In this document: in pieces, positions 52,543-62,599 of the stretch
Position numbering within the stretch: the first letter of the stretch is position 1
Layout of the letters: every line of letters starts with the position of its first letter
From: Oxalobacteraceae bacterium
GTDB lineage: Bacteria; Pseudomonadota; Gammaproteobacteria; Burkholderiales; Burkholderiaceae_D
Assembly: GCA_025352145.1 (NCBI GenBank)
Contig: JANXTY010000069.1
Location: 1-64,000 of the forward strand
Length of the DNA stretch: 64,000 bases
Direction of reading: 5' to 3'
Notes under the pieces: generated by a model
The model's database searches: none
What the model saw: the letters and a program-made list of their open reading frames with translations, nothing else
Told to the model about the DNA's origin: nothing
Position numbers and translations under genes: made by a program

Positions 52543-52944
52543 ATGGCTTACTCAGAAAAAGTGTTGGACCACTACGAAAATCCACGCAATGTCGGCGCTT
52601 TCGACAAAGGCGATGACAGCATCGGTACTGGTATGGTGGGAGCACCCGCTTGCGGCGATGTAATGAAATTGCAGATCAAGGTGGGCGCAGATGGCTTGAT
52701 CGAAGATGCAAAATTTAAGACCTACGGCTGTGGTTCTGCAATTGCATCGAGTTCCCTGGTCACTGAATGGGTCAAGGGTAAGACGCTGGATCAAGCGTTG
52801 TCGATCAAGAACACGCAAATAGCGGAGGAGTTAGCTTTGCCCCCCGTGAAAATTCATTGCTCAATTTTGGCAGAAGACGCGATCAAGGCTGCCGTGTTGG
52901 ACTATAAAACCAAGCACGCGGACGTTTCTAAAGAAATAGCGTAA
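52543..52944 (+). CDS. iscU: Fe-S cluster scaffold protein IscU
   Basis: IscU is the scaffold on which clusters are built before transfer. The 133-residue protein has the three conserved cysteines: GAPACGDVM (Cys37), TYGCGSAIASSSLVTEW (Cys63) and KIHCSILAEDAIKAA (Cys106), plus the HscA-recognition LPPVK. An AAAGGAG ribosome site precedes the ATG. It is located between iscS and iscA. Confidence 0.96.
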   Translation: MAYSEKVLDHYENPRNVGAFDKGDDSIGTGMVGAPACGDVMKLQIKVGADGLIEDAKFKTYGCGSAIASSSLVTEWVKGKTLDQALSIKNTQIAEELALPPVKIHCSILAEDAIKAAVLDYKTKHADVSKEIA

Positions 52945-52989
52945 ATCGTGCTCGCAAGGTGGGTATAACGGCGGGACAGGGAGGGTAAG

Positions 52990-53313
52990 ATGACGATCAC
53001 ATTGACCGAAAAAGCGGCGAAGCATATCAACCGTTACATTGAACGGCGTGGCAAAGGCGTTGGACTGCGTTTTGGCGTACGTACTACCGGCTGTTCCGGT
53101 TTGGCTTACAAGCTTGAATATGTAGATGAAGTTGCTCCAGAAGATGCGGTATTTGAATCGCATGGCGTCAAAGTTTTTGTCGATCCAAAGAGCCTGCCTT
53201 ATATCGATGGTACCGAACTCGATTTCGCCCGTGAAGGGTTGAACGAAGGTTTTAAGTTCCATAATCCGAATGAAAAAGATGCTTGTGGTTGCGGTGAAAG
53301 TTTTCGTATCTGA
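52990..53313 (+). CDS. iscA: Iron-sulfur cluster assembly protein IscA
   Basis: IscA is an A-type carrier/alternative scaffold protein. The 107-residue protein has the three conserved cysteines in [15 protein letters not shown] and [19 protein letters not shown] ribosome site lies close to the ATG. A terminator-like hairpin follows before hscB. Confidence 0.95.
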   Translation: MTITLTEKAAKHINRYIERRGKGVGLRFGVRTTGCSGLAYKLEYVDEVAPEDAVFESHGVKVFVDPKSLPYIDGTELDFAREGLNEGFKFHNPNEKDACGCGESFRI

Positions 53314-53369
53314 TTTTTAGAGTCGTTCTCGGGTGCATTTTCAGTTTTAATTTTGTGCCTGTGATTTTG

Positions 53370-53396
53370 AGCCTGTTATCGACAGGCTTTTATTTT
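53370..53396 (+). terminator. Intrinsic terminator between iscA and hscB
   Basis: AGCCTGT and ACAGGCT pair around TATCG, followed by TTTATTTT. It could reduce transcription of hscB onward relative to iscRSUA. Confidence 0.75.
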
Positions 53397-53404
53397 GAGT
53401 ATTC

Positions 53405-53920
53405 ATGCAAAACCATTTTGACTTGTTCCACTTACCGCAAAAATTTTCCATCGATATGAACACGTTGGAGGGGACTTATCGTGAGGTGCAAGGTCAAGTC
53501 CATCCAGACAAATTTGTTGGTGCTAGTGATACAGAAAAGCGTGTTGCGATGCAATGGGCAACGCGTACCAATGAAGCTTATCAAATCCTGAAAAATCCAC
53601 TTAAACGTGCGACTTATTTATGTCAGTTGAATGGCGTCGATTTGCAGACGGAATCAAACACCGCAATGCCGGTGCCGTTTCTGATGCAGCAGATGGAATG
53701 GCGTGAGGCATTGGAAGACGCGCGTGCCGTTAAAAATACGGATGCGCTGGAAGCACTGGATACAGAATTGCAGTCGATGCGACAACTGAAAATAGAAAAA
53801 ATTGCTGCGTACCTGGATGCGCATGATTTTGTGGCGGCGGCACAAGAGGTGCGTGCATTGATGTTTGTAGAAAAATTTGGGGAAGAAGTGCATTTCGCTT
53901 TTGATGAATTGGAGCTGTAA
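53405..53920 (+). CDS. hscB: Co-chaperone HscB
   Basis: HscB is the J-domain protein that brings IscU to HscA and stimulates its ATPase. The 171-residue protein has an N-terminal J domain with the HPD motif (GQVHPDKFVGA) and a C-terminal helical IscU-binding domain (about 90-171). It follows the iscA terminator by nine bases and precedes hscA. Confidence 0.94.
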   Translation: MQNHFDLFHLPQKFSIDMNTLEGTYREVQGQVHPDKFVGASDTEKRVAMQWATRTNEAYQILKNPLKRATYLCQLNGVDLQTESNTAMPVPFLMQQMEWREALEDARAVKNTDALEALDTELQSMRQLKIEKIAAYLDAHDFVAAAQEVRALMFVEKFGEEVHFAFDELEL

Positions 53921-54048
53921 TTCGGAAATCCATGAGGTCTATTCGGCCCCTTTTGCACTATTCATTTCTAAGACTGCTGTTTATTATTCTGCAGTTCTCA
54001 GCCTGCTGTATTGTTAATGAATTTTTTATGTAGTTAAGTATATAGACG

Positions 54049-55926
54049 ATGGCACTTCTTCAAATAGCCGAGCCCGGCATGTCCACGGCACCGCACCAGC
54101 ATCGGCTGGCAATCGGAATTGATCTAGGTACGACCAATTCTCTTGTAGCGACGGTACGTAATAGTATCCCCGAAGTACTGAACGATGAGGAAGGACGGCC
54201 TTTGTTGCCCTCCATCGTCCGGTATCTACCCGATGGTCATGCCACCATCGGCTACAAGGCGCAAAAGGCGCAAACCACTGACCCTAAAAACACCATCGTA
54301 TCAGTCAAGCGCTTCATGGGACGCGGTCTCAAGGACATTGCCTACGCCGAAAATTTACCCTACGATTTTCAGGACACGCCCGGCATGGTTCAGCTCAAGA
54401 CCGTCGCAGGTGTAAAGAGCCCGGTGGAAATCTCCGCGCAAATTTTGGCCACTTTGCGGCAGCGTGCGGAAGATGCTTTAGGGGATGAGCTAGTAGGTGC
54501 CGTGATCACGGTACCTGCCTATTTTGACGATGCACAGCGGCAAGCGACCAAGGATGCTGCGCAGCTCGCCGGCCTCAATGTATTGCGCTTGTTGAGCGAA
54601 CCTACTGCAGCAGCGATTGCCTACGGCCTCGATAATGCATCTGAAGGAATTTACGCCGTGTACGATCTGGGTGGTGGTACTTTCGATATTTCGATATTGA
54701 AATTGACCAAGGGCGTATTTGAAGTTTTAGCGACTGGCGGCGATTCGGCACTGGGCGGCGACGATTTCGACCACCGACTTTTTTGCTGGATGATCGAACA
54801 GGCAAAGTTGGCCCCCTTGTCGGACCAAGACACCCGTTTGTTGATGGTGAAGTCGCGCGAAGCCAAAGAGTTGTTATCGACCAATGAAGAAGTCCAGGTA
54901 GACGCGGCGCTAAAATCCGGCGAGTCGGTACATCTGACGTTGAGCGTAGAGATTTTTTCCGGGATTACGCAAAATTTGGTTGGAAAAACCATGACTTCGA
55001 TCAAAAAAGCCTTGCGCGACGCTAGCTTGTCAGTGGATGACATCGATGGCGTCGTGCTGGTCGGTGGGGCGACGCGGATGCCTCATGTACGCAAAGCCGT
55101 CAGCGAGTATTTTCAGACGATTCCGCACGCTAATATAGACCCCGATAAAGTCGTTGCGTTAGGTGCTGCGATACAGGCAAACATGCTGGCTGGCAACCGG
55201 GCAGCGGGTGATGACTGGCTGTTACTGGATGTGATTCCACTGTCACTCGGTATCGAGACTATGGGCGGTTTGGTTGAAAAAATTATCCCGCGTAATTCGA
55301 CCATTCCATGTGCGCGCGCACAGGAATTTACTACCTTCAAAGATGGACAAACTGCATTGGCAGTCCACGTTTTGCAGGGAGAGCGTGAGTTGGTATCCGA
55401 TTGCCGTTCGCTGGCCCGATTTGAACTGCGTGGTATCCCGCCAATGGTGGCGGGTGCGGCACGCATTCGGATTACTTATCAGGTTGATGCGGATGGTTTG
55501 CTGTCAGTTTCCGCGCGCGAATTACGCTCCGGTGTGGAAGCCTCGATCACGGTAAAACCATCTTATGGTTTAGGCGATGATGAGGTGGCGCGAATGCTGC
55601 AGGATTCTTTCCAGTCCGCTGATGGTGACATGCGCTTGCGCGCGTTGCGTGAAGAGCAGGTAGATGCAGAGCGTATCCTTTTAGCGACCCGGTCGGCATT
55701 GGAATCTGATGGATATTTGTTGTCCGACGAGGAAAAAATTGCGTTAATGGTACTGATGAACAAGGTAAGCGAGGCGGTAGAAAAATCGGCACAAAGCCAA
55801 GATCAGCTTCATCTTAAATTAGCCGTAGATGCCTTGTCACAGGGCACCGAAGAATTTGCGTCGCGGCGCATGGATAGAAGCGTGCGGAATGCCTTGGCCG
55901 GGAAAACATTGGACGAGATATCCTGA
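54049..55926 (+). CDS. hscA: Fe-S protein assembly chaperone HscA
   Basis: HscA is a specialised Hsp70 that helps release clusters from IscU. The 625-residue protein has the ATPase domain ([46 protein letters not shown]) and a substrate-binding domain (about 395-540) with a C-terminal helical lid. I accept ATG 54049, which gives a slightly long N-terminus ([13 protein letters not shown]); the second ATG at 54079 is possible. It is transcribed with hscB and fdx. Confidence 0.95.
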   Translation: MALLQIAEPGMSTAPHQHRLAIGIDLGTTNSLVATVRNSIPEVLNDEEGRPLLPSIVRYLPDGHATIGYKAQKAQTTDPKNTIVSVKRFMGRGLKDIAYAENLPYDFQDTPGMVQLKTVAGVKSPVEISAQILATLRQRAEDALGDELVGAVITVPAYFDDAQRQATKDAAQLAGLNVLRLLSEPTAAAIAYGLDNASEGIYAVYDLGGGTFDISILKLTKGVFEVLATGGDSALGGDDFDHRLFCWMIEQAKLAPLSDQDTRLLMVKSREAKELLSTNEEVQVDAALKSGESVHLTLSVEIFSGITQNLVGKTMTSIKKALRDASLSVDDIDGVVLVGGATRMPHVRKAVSEYFQTIPHANIDPDKVVALGAAIQANMLAGNRAAGDDWLLLDVIPLSLGIETMGGLVEKIIPRNSTIPCARAQEFTTFKDGQTALAVHVLQGERELVSDCRSLARFELRGIPPMVAGAARIRITYQVDADGLLSVSARELRSGVEASITVKPSYGLGDDEVARMLQDSFQSADGDMRLRALREEQVDAERILLATRSALESDGYLLSDEEKIALMVLMNKVSEAVEKSAQSQDQLHLKLAVDALSQGTEEFASRRMDRSVRNALAGKTLDEIS

Positions 55927-55989
55927 TCACGGTGCATTTATTCAATTTATCGTCACAAGTTTTAACATCCTTTATCCGAGGTAAATATC

Positions 55990-56328
55990 GTGCCCCAAAT
56001 CGTTGTTCTCCCTCATGCTGTTTTATGCCCGGAAGGCGCGGTAATTGACGCGCCTTCCGGCAAATCCGTATGCGACATTTTGCTTGAAAGCGACATAGAC
56101 ATCGAACATGCTTGTGAAAAATCGTGTGCTTGCACTACTTGTCACATCCTTATTCGCGAAGGTTTTTCTTCTTTGACAGAAGCCGACGAAAAAGAAGAAG
56201 ATTTGCTGGATCGCGCTTGGGGATTAGAATCGACTTCCCGCCTGTCCTGCCAAGCCATCCTACAAGGGGCGGATCTAGTCGTGGAAATTCCTAAATATAC
56301 GATTAATCAGGTCAGTGAAAGCCACTAA
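55990..56328 (+). CDS. fdx: ISC-type [2Fe-2S] ferredoxin
   Basis: Fdx supplies electrons during cluster assembly. The 112-residue protein has the adrenodoxin-type cluster ligands in ACEKSCACTTCHILI and a later SRLSCQAIL, i.e. four cysteines with C-X5-C-X2-C spacing. The acidic helix (EADEKEEDLLDRAWGL) is typical. The start is GTG 55990 (PQIVVLPHAV) after a CGAGGTAAA ribosome site. It follows hscA and precedes iscX. Confidence 0.94.
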   Translation: MPQIVVLPHAVLCPEGAVIDAPSGKSVCDILLESDIDIEHACEKSCACTTCHILIREGFSSLTEADEKEEDLLDRAWGLESTSRLSCQAILQGADLVVEIPKYTINQVSESH

Positions 56329-56424
56329 AAGACGGAGCCGATTTTATTTTCTAAGCAGAGGTCTCAACCAGATAAATTCAACCACTGATTGTTTTGAACG
56401 TTTTTAGTTTCTAAGGAGTCCGGC

Positions 56425-56619
56425 ATGAAATGGACCGACACGCAGCGTATTGCCGAGGAGCTTTATGATAAGTATCCTGACATCGATCCCCTAACAGTAC
56501 GTTTTACCGATTTGCATCAGTGGGTGTGCGAACTGGAAGATTTTCAAGATGATCCTGCTCGTTCCGGAGAAAAAATTCTTGAGGCTATCCAGATGGCATG
56601 GATTGCTGAGATGGACTAG
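56425..56619 (+). CDS. iscX: Fe-S assembly protein IscX
   Basis: IscX binds IscS and is thought to modulate cysteine desulfuration and iron supply. The 64-residue acidic protein has the family sequence [20 protein letters not shown] and ends WIAEMD. A TAAGGAG ribosome site precedes the ATG. It closes the Isc locus. Confidence 0.94.
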   Translation: MKWTDTQRIAEELYDKYPDIDPLTVRFTDLHQWVCELEDFQDDPARSGEKILEAIQMAWIAEMD

Positions 56620-56718
56620 TAGACCATTGGGTTTAACACCTTTGACTGATTTTGCAGCCCGGCGTTTTTAAATTCGATAGGCTACGAGATAGTCAAATGG
56701 ATCAGGGGAGCATGCGGA

Positions 56719-59166
56719 ATGAATGAAAATAACGACGCTTCAAGTAGATGCATACCACGACCAACGATCGATCAAATCGTCGGGTGCATGTACACCGATC
56801 CGAACCTGGCTATCGCGTTATGCGAACAAGCTATTATGCAGGCCAAGGCAGCTCATGATGCGCTCGGTCACGTGCGGACTGTCCAGTGCTATGCCAACAT
56901 CATGAATCATCAGGGACGGGCGCTGGAGTCTCGCAATCAATTATTTGAAGCATTGCAAGTGGCTGAGTCGATGCATTGGTTCGAACACGAAGCGCGTTTG
57001 CAGGAATTGATCGCGCGAAATTTTTATATCTCCGGTGAACACAGAACGGCTATTCAGCACTGGGTTAAGTGCATAGAAATTGCAGATGGCGAAGGAAAAG
57101 ATCCCAGTGCCTGGATGTTGGCGCATGTCGGTTTTGGGCAGATTTACGATGCACTAGGTGATAACGTGTCTGCGATCAGGCTCCATTGCATGGCACTCAA
57201 TCGCATGCAAGAAGTCAGCGATTCATTTCTGGAAGTAACAATCCAAATTAATCTGGGTCGCAATCTGATGGAGTTGGGATATCTTTCCAGCGCGGCGCAA
57301 TTTTTTACGGAGTCTTTGGAGACTTGCCTGGAACATCATTTCCTCGGCTATGCGGCAGAGATCAACAATCACCTTGCCGAAGTTGACATGGGGAAGAATG
57401 CACTTGATAGTGCCGCCAAACATGTGGTCGCGGGATTGGCACAAGCCCAGCAGGTCCAACATGGGGAGACGGAGGCTAATATTCTCTCGAATATGGCAGA
57501 AATTCATGCCCGATGTGGTGATCATCAAGAAGCGCTCAAGATGATCAGGACTGCCAAGGCGGTTGCGACACAATATGGACTCGTACACCTATTAGCGCGA
57601 CAGCATTTTGCGGCAGCGCGTTATGCGGAAGGCAGTGGCGATATTGCCCATTCCCTAGCGGAGCTTAAGGCAGCACGCCTGTGCGAAATAAAAATACAGG
57701 CAAGCACCGCAGCCGATGATCGTAAAGACCTTGAATATTTAGCGGCACTACGTCCGACGGCATCCCGTTTGTTAGCAGAACTGTCGAATAACCCTTTGCT
57801 GGAAACAGGGCGCTCGGAGAAAGCACTTCGCTTAATTGCAGTCGAAAGTTGCAAAATTCTGGAGGTCGCACGTGCGTCGATTTGGTCTTTTGATGCAGCA
57901 TCAGAAAAATTAAGCTGCATTTATCAATACTCTGCCAAATCAAATAGTTTTGGTGAGCAGATCGCGCTTTCCCCCTCGGACTGTCCTTCTTATTTTGAAT
58001 GGCTGGCTGCTCCGACGCCCTTGGTCGCACATGATGCCCAACATCATCGCTGCACGTGGGAATTGGCTACTTGCTACCTGGATCAGCAGGGCGTTAAATC
58101 CTTGCTGTCCTTCGTTATTCGAGTGCCGGGCCGCATTGCCGGGATCATTAGTTTTGAGCATGTGGGGGACCAGAGAAATTGGACTCCTGACGAGGTGGCA
58201 CTTGGCAGTCAGTTAGCCGATTTGGCTGCACGCGCGTTGTCGAATCATGAGCGTGGCCAATATCAGCAGCAGATCAATAGTTTGAATATGCGTCTGATGG
58301 AGACCAATGAAATACTGGAAGTGCGCGTTATCGAGCGAACTTCTCTGTTGGAGACTGCCAATGCAGAGCTGCGCCAGGTGATGGATAAACTGGTGCAGTC
58401 GGAAAAATTGGCCTCCTTGGGGAATCTGGTTGCGGGCATTGCCCATGAAATGAACACGCCTCTGAGCAGTGTTCTTCTCAGTGCATCGACTTTGGCAGAG
58501 GTGTCTGCGAGTTTCAGAAAAAACTTTCAGCAAGGGCGCATTCTCAAGTCTGAGTTGGAAAAATTTATTGAAGACTGCAATACAGGCGCAGCCTTGATTG
58601 AGCGTAATGCTGCCCGTGCTGGCGACCTGATTAGCAATTTCAAACAGGTCGCGGTGGATACCTCCAGCACGCGACGGCGTAAATTTGACTTGAAACAGAC
58701 CATGAATGAAGTGATGGCGATGTTGGGTCCGCAGCTTCGATCGACAGGCCACAAAATTACGCTGTCGATACCTGAAAATATTGAGATGGAAAGCTACCCA
58801 GGGCCACTCACCCAGATTTTTACCAACTTAGTCACCAATTCCTTGTTGCACGGATTTGAAGGGCGTAAGGATGGCCAAATTACGATAACGGCCCATCGTG
58901 AATATGCCGGAAAAATCAGATTGACTTACAAAGACAATGGACATGGCATTCCTGAGTCTTTGCATAAACGCGTGTTTGATCCTTTTTTTACGACACGACT
59001 TGGTACAGGCGGCAGCGGTTTGGGACTATATATCGTCTTTAATCTTGTTACCGGCATACTGGAAGGAGAGTTGACTCTCACGAGTGTACAAAATGAGTTC
59101 ACCCGTTTCGTTATTACTTTGCCGCTTCATTGTGGTGGAGCTGACGTTACCTCGGCAGGATCTTAA
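56719..59166 (+). CDS. Cytoplasmic TPR-GAF sensor histidine kinase
   Basis: The 815-residue protein lacks a signal peptide and membrane segments. From N to C it shows a TPR-type helical repeat region (about 20-335, many A..Y...G....A..), a GAF-like domain (about 365-515), a coiled coil (about 520-565), a HisKA dimerisation domain with phospho-acceptor His576 (AGIAHEMNTPLSSV) and a HATPase domain (about 670-805) with N box NLVTNSLLHG, DNGHGIP and GTGGSGLGLY. It probably senses a cytoplasmic signal via TPR/GAF. No response regulator is adjacent, and the gene is not in the Isc operon. Ligand and partner unknown. Confidence 0.92.
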   Translation: MNENNDASSRCIPRPTIDQIVGCMYTDPNLAIALCEQAIMQAKAAHDALGHVRTVQCYANIMNHQGRALESRNQLFEALQVAESMHWFEHEARLQELIARNFYISGEHRTAIQHWVKCIEIADGEGKDPSAWMLAHVGFGQIYDALGDNVSAIRLHCMALNRMQEVSDSFLEVTIQINLGRNLMELGYLSSAAQFFTESLETCLEHHFLGYAAEINNHLAEVDMGKNALDSAAKHVVAGLAQAQQVQHGETEANILSNMAEIHARCGDHQEALKMIRTAKAVATQYGLVHLLARQHFAAARYAEGSGDIAHSLAELKAARLCEIKIQASTAADDRKDLEYLAALRPTASRLLAELSNNPLLETGRSEKALRLIAVESCKILEVARASIWSFDAASEKLSCIYQYSAKSNSFGEQIALSPSDCPSYFEWLAAPTPLVAHDAQHHRCTWELATCYLDQQGVKSLLSFVIRVPGRIAGIISFEHVGDQRNWTPDEVALGSQLADLAARALSNHERGQYQQQINSLNMRLMETNEILEVRVIERTSLLETANAELRQVMDKLVQSEKLASLGNLVAGIAHEMNTPLSSVLLSASTLAEVSASFRKNFQQGRILKSELEKFIEDCNTGAALIERNAARAGDLISNFKQVAVDTSSTRRRKFDLKQTMNEVMAMLGPQLRSTGHKITLSIPENIEMESYPGPLTQIFTNLVTNSLLHGFEGRKDGQITITAHREYAGKIRLTYKDNGHGIPESLHKRVFDPFFTTRLGTGGSGLGLYIVFNLVTGILEGELTLTSVQNEFTRFVITLPLHCGGADVTSAGS

Positions 59167-59335
59167 CTCGACTAAATTACTGTCTGCTCCATTTTGATTT
59201 GCAATGCTCGTTGTACCGTCGAGACGGTGCTTCTCAATGCAAACTCAAGGGCAAAATTTTTTAACTCCAGTCCATTGAGAAGTTTTTTACCCAAGTCAAT
59301 TTCCCGATTTCCCCCCTTTTTTCTAAAGATTTTTT

Positions 59336-60163
59336 ATGCACGATATCCGACCAGGCCAGTCCATAGAGCTCCTCAAAGAACTGCATATCCTTACCCGCGA
59401 CGGCAAGATGAATCAAGATAGCCGCCGTAAGCTCAAGCAGGTATATCACCTCTATCAGTTTATCGAGCCGTTGTTGAGTGAGGTGTTGCAGGGTCATCCC
59501 AACCTATGTTTAGTTGATCACGGAGCGGGGAAATCCTATCTTGGCTTCATTCTTTACGATCTCTTTTTTAAAACTTTAGGCGCGGGGCCGTGGATTTATG
59601 GCATAGAAACCCGTGACGAGCTGGTCAGAAAATCACGAGAGCTGGCCCAGCGGCTGGGATTTACGGGAATGTCTTTTCTGAATTTATCCGTGGCAGAATC
59701 GACTGAATCGGAATTGTTTCCACAAAAAATCGACATTGTCACAGCCTTACATGCCTGCAATACCGCGACCGATGATGCGATTCATTTTGCGCTAAAAAAA
59801 CAGGCGAAATTTATTGTACTGGTGCCTTGTTGTCAGGCTGAAGTGGCCTCTGTGTTGAAGAAAAATAAGGGTAAAGAATTGGCTAAAAATGCGTTGACAG
59901 AAATTTGGCGCCACCCCTTGCATACGCGTGAATTCGGTAGCCAGGTGACTAATGTTCTGCGCTGTCTTCAGCTCGAGGCGCATGGTTACCAAGTCAATGT
60001 GACCGAGTTGGTAGGATGGGAGCATTCCATGAAAAATGAACTCATCCTAGCCAGTTATAAGAACTTGCCGCGTCAACGTCCGGCTGAACGTTTAAAGGAA
60101 GTGCTACAGACGTTAGGACTGGAGGAAATGGGTGAACGGTTTTATGCTACATCTCATTCTTGA
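59336..60163 (+). CDS. SAM-dependent methyltransferase
   Basis: The 275-residue protein carries a class I SAM-binding core: LCLVDHGAGKSYLGFILYD (motif I), IETRDELVRKSRELA, IDIVTALHACNTATDDAI and FIVLVPCCQAE. This resembles the Methyltransf_32/METTL25-like group, which includes proteins without assigned substrates. The N-terminal 50 residues are helical, and the C-terminal part (about 200-275) contains ELVGWEHSMKNELILA. No specific target can be given. It stands alone between the histidine kinase and the convergent NHL gene. Confidence 0.8.
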   Translation: MHDIRPGQSIELLKELHILTRDGKMNQDSRRKLKQVYHLYQFIEPLLSEVLQGHPNLCLVDHGAGKSYLGFILYDLFFKTLGAGPWIYGIETRDELVRKSRELAQRLGFTGMSFLNLSVAESTESELFPQKIDIVTALHACNTATDDAIHFALKKQAKFIVLVPCCQAEVASVLKKNKGKELAKNALTEIWRHPLHTREFGSQVTNVLRCLQLEAHGYQVNVTELVGWEHSMKNELILASYKNLPRQRPAERLKEVLQTLGLEEMGERFYATSHS

Positions 60164-60234
60164 GGGTGGCCATAGTGCGACCACAGGAGAGAGATAACGC
60201 AATCCATGATCTGGAACACATCCTCGCACGTCGC

Positions 60235-61899
60235 TCACTCCTTGACGGTGATGAGCCGATCCTCTTTTGGGAAGGCTTCGATCACGACATTTTTGTAGAC
60301 GACTTCTTGAGGCGGGGTGTGGCCGTGCAATTGCAAGCCGATGGGGCCGTCTTTGAGCAGGCTCGGGTCAGGTTCGCGCCAATCGAGTACCTGCTGTCCA
60401 TTATAGGCGACGCGAATGCGGTTACCTTGCGCCAGAATCTCGACCTTGATCCAATCGTGTTGCCCGGCGATTTTTCTTGCGAGGGCTTTTCCCACGGGAT
60501 CGACCGGGATGTTTTTGTTCGTGCGGTAATCCCAAAGGCCCAGACCGGGAAACATCAGGAGCGGGCCTTTGTATGACCATTTGTTTCGGCCATTGCGAGT
60601 CACGGTTTGCTCGCCCCATAGAACGATGCCCGCATGGTTCTCGGACTCGACCATTTTCGAGGAAAGTGTGAGGCGGAAATCAGAGTAATTTTTTTTCGTG
60701 AGCAGAAACGTCGAGGGGACTTTCTCCCCTCTTGCAGTAAACATGCCGTCTTTCACTGTCCAATAGGTTGGATCGGCATCCCACCCATCGAAGTTCTGCG
60801 CATGCGAGTAATCGATGCGCTCCGTTTGACCTGCGCGAGGTGGGAGGATCGGCGCGGCGCCAGGGGCTGCGGATGCGGCGAACAGTCCGGGTCCCGCCGC
60901 AGCAACAGTCGTTACAACGCCCTCCGGCGTCACACGGCGAATCGCTGCGTTACCACCGTCGGCTACATAAACATTGCCTGCAGTGTCCACTGCGATGCCT
61001 CGAGGGTCGTTGAATCGCGCGTCACTCCCCATTCCATCTACCTTGCCGGCTTGGCCTGCTTTGCCAGCGAGGGTCGTGACTATGCCATCGGAAGTAATTT
61101 TGCGGATGCAGCTATTTTCTGTGTCTGCGACATACACTGTGCCTTTGGCATCCACCGCCAGCGCACGTGGCGCGGCGAAGCTTGCAGCGATACCGGTGCC
61201 ATCGACGCTGCCCGATTGTCCCGCCATCCCCGCCAAGGTGGACACAACACCAGCGGGAGTGATTTTGCGGATATTGGAGTTGTCTTTGTCTGCCACGTAA
61301 AGATTACCCTTGGCATCGAGCGCGACGGCCAGTGGCGTGTTGAAACGCGCGTCACCGCCCATGCCGTCGGTGCTGCCGCTTGCACCGGTTTTTCCGGCAA
61401 AAACGGAAGCGCCGCCTTTCGGCGAGATTTTCAGGATGGTATTCGCGAGATTATTCGCAACAAATACATTGCCTGCAGCATCCACAGCCACGTTAGTGGG
61501 CGAATTGAAACCCGCCTCGCCATCCGAATTTGGCAGCGCAGTCACCCCACCGCTAGAAGCAATCCAGTAAATCGCACTGCCTTCTGCGTCGGCTACAAAT
61601 ACCTTGCCGTCGGGGGCAATAGCAATGCCGATGGGAGTCTTGATCCCCGGCCCTACCAGCGGGTGGACCTCGCCTGCGGGTGAAATCGTATACATCGTCC
61701 CCGCATCGACATCGGCGATATAGAGATTGCCGCTGCGATCCACGGCGAGACCACGTGGATTGCTGAAGGCAACCACGGCAAGCGGTCGGGACACCGATTC
61801 GGAGGAGATGGGTGAAAACGGAGTGTTGTCGGTAGCCCCCACGAAGGGGGCACAGGTGAGTGACAAAAGAAGCAGGCTGGCGGGGAGGAGGAGATTCAT
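60235..61899 (-). CDS. Secreted NHL-repeat protein with DUF1080 lectin-like domain
   Basis: The 554-residue protein has a signal peptide (LLLPASLLLLSLTCAPFVGA). Residues about 40-330 hold five or six NHL-type beta-propeller blades, each with a consensus like PRGLAVDRSGNLYIADVDAG followed by IRKITPAGVVSTLAG. Residues about 365-554 form a DUF1080 (3-keto-disaccharide hydrolase-like) domain: FDGWDADPTYWTVKDGMFTA, WGEQTVTRNGRNKWSYKGPL and GPIGLQLHGHTPPQEVVYKN. DUF1080 domains are linked to sugar processing. The joined architecture is uncommon to me. Periplasmic or secreted location follows from the signal. Substrate unknown. Confidence 0.87.
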   Translation of the reverse strand: MNLLLPASLLLLSLTCAPFVGATDNTPFSPISSESVSRPLAVVAFSNPRGLAVDRSGNLYIADVDAGTMYTISPAGEVHPLVGPGIKTPIGIAIAPDGKVFVADAEGSAIYWIASSGGVTALPNSDGEAGFNSPTNVAVDAAGNVFVANNLANTILKISPKGGASVFAGKTGASGSTDGMGGDARFNTPLAVALDAKGNLYVADKDNSNIRKITPAGVVSTLAGMAGQSGSVDGTGIAASFAAPRALAVDAKGTVYVADTENSCIRKITSDGIVTTLAGKAGQAGKVDGMGSDARFNDPRGIAVDTAGNVYVADGGNAAIRRVTPEGVVTTVAAAGPGLFAASAAPGAAPILPPRAGQTERIDYSHAQNFDGWDADPTYWTVKDGMFTARGEKVPSTFLLTKKNYSDFRLTLSSKMVESENHAGIVLWGEQTVTRNGRNKWSYKGPLLMFPGLGLWDYRTNKNIPVDPVGKALARKIAGQHDWIKVEILAQGNRIRVAYNGQQVLDWREPDPSLLKDGPIGLQLHGHTPPQEVVYKNVVIEAFPKEDRLITVKE

Positions 61900-62173
61900 G
61901 GTGGGGTAGGAGTTCTTCGTAGAAGTGGATAAAGAAAATATCCATAATATTCTACATTGGCCCTATCGAACTACACAGTCATTTACATCGAGAAGATCAT
62001 AGTCGACGGTGAGAAAAATCCGTCTTATGGTCATGTGCTTAGGTAGCGGGTAATTCACCCTACCTAAGCAAGTAGGTGGAGAAAATTTTCTGCAACGTAG
62101 CATTCGCGTATTTTTTAAATCCATACTCGTTTTAAAAACAGGATATTAATTTTTTTTTCGTTGCGCAGAAGTT

Positions 62174-62359
62174 CTATTTCTTCCGTGTCGTTTTCTTGCC
62201 GGCCGCGACACCGGGCAGCAGGGCATCGGTCCAGGCTTTCGTCATGTGTCTTGCGCTTGCTACCGCTTCACGTTTGATAGCAGCCGTTGCCTGTGCTCTT
62301 GCTGATCCGGCGATTTTGTTCGCGCTGCTCAGAAATATACTCATAAAAGGATTTTTCAT
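62174..62359 (-). CDS. Small basic protein, phasin-like tail
   Basis: The 61-residue protein (start MKNPFMSIFLSSANKIAGSA) is Ala/Arg/Lys-rich, ends in AAGKKTTRKK, and has a helical middle with TAAIKREAVASARHMTKAW. An AGGTG ribosome-site-like sequence lies before the ATG on the minus strand. The composition resembles phasin or granule-associated/DNA-binding tails in related bacteria, but no function is assigned. It might be a real conserved small protein; confidence is moderate. Confidence 0.5.
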   Translation of the reverse strand: MKNPFMSIFLSSANKIAGSARAQATAAIKREAVASARHMTKAWTDALLPGVAAGKKTTRKK

Positions 62360-62599
62360 ATCAGCACCTAGCTTTCGGCAATAGTGGGGAATGACAGAAA
62401 TTTATGTATGCATGATAATGCACGGGATACCACTTATCTGTGCGACGCCCCACTTATCGAAAGAAGTTCGGCCTCATGTTACGAAAAAATTCCTCGGGTT
62501 AAGAATACGCATGAATGCGAGGGCGGATTAAAAGATTTTAGCAATCCTATTTATTTTGGATTGCTAAAATGTCGAATAAAAATGTGCCGGATCAATGGC

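Noticed and set aside
60160-60576. Plus-strand frame starting at the end of the methyltransferase gene
   Set aside because: Most of it lies opposite the DUF1080 domain coding sequence and it has no family resemblance.
60634-61683. Plus-strand open frame of about 349 codons opposite the NHL/DUF1080 gene
   Set aside because: The repeated NHL blades on the minus strand produce a periodic antisense frame; no independent start signal or family match.
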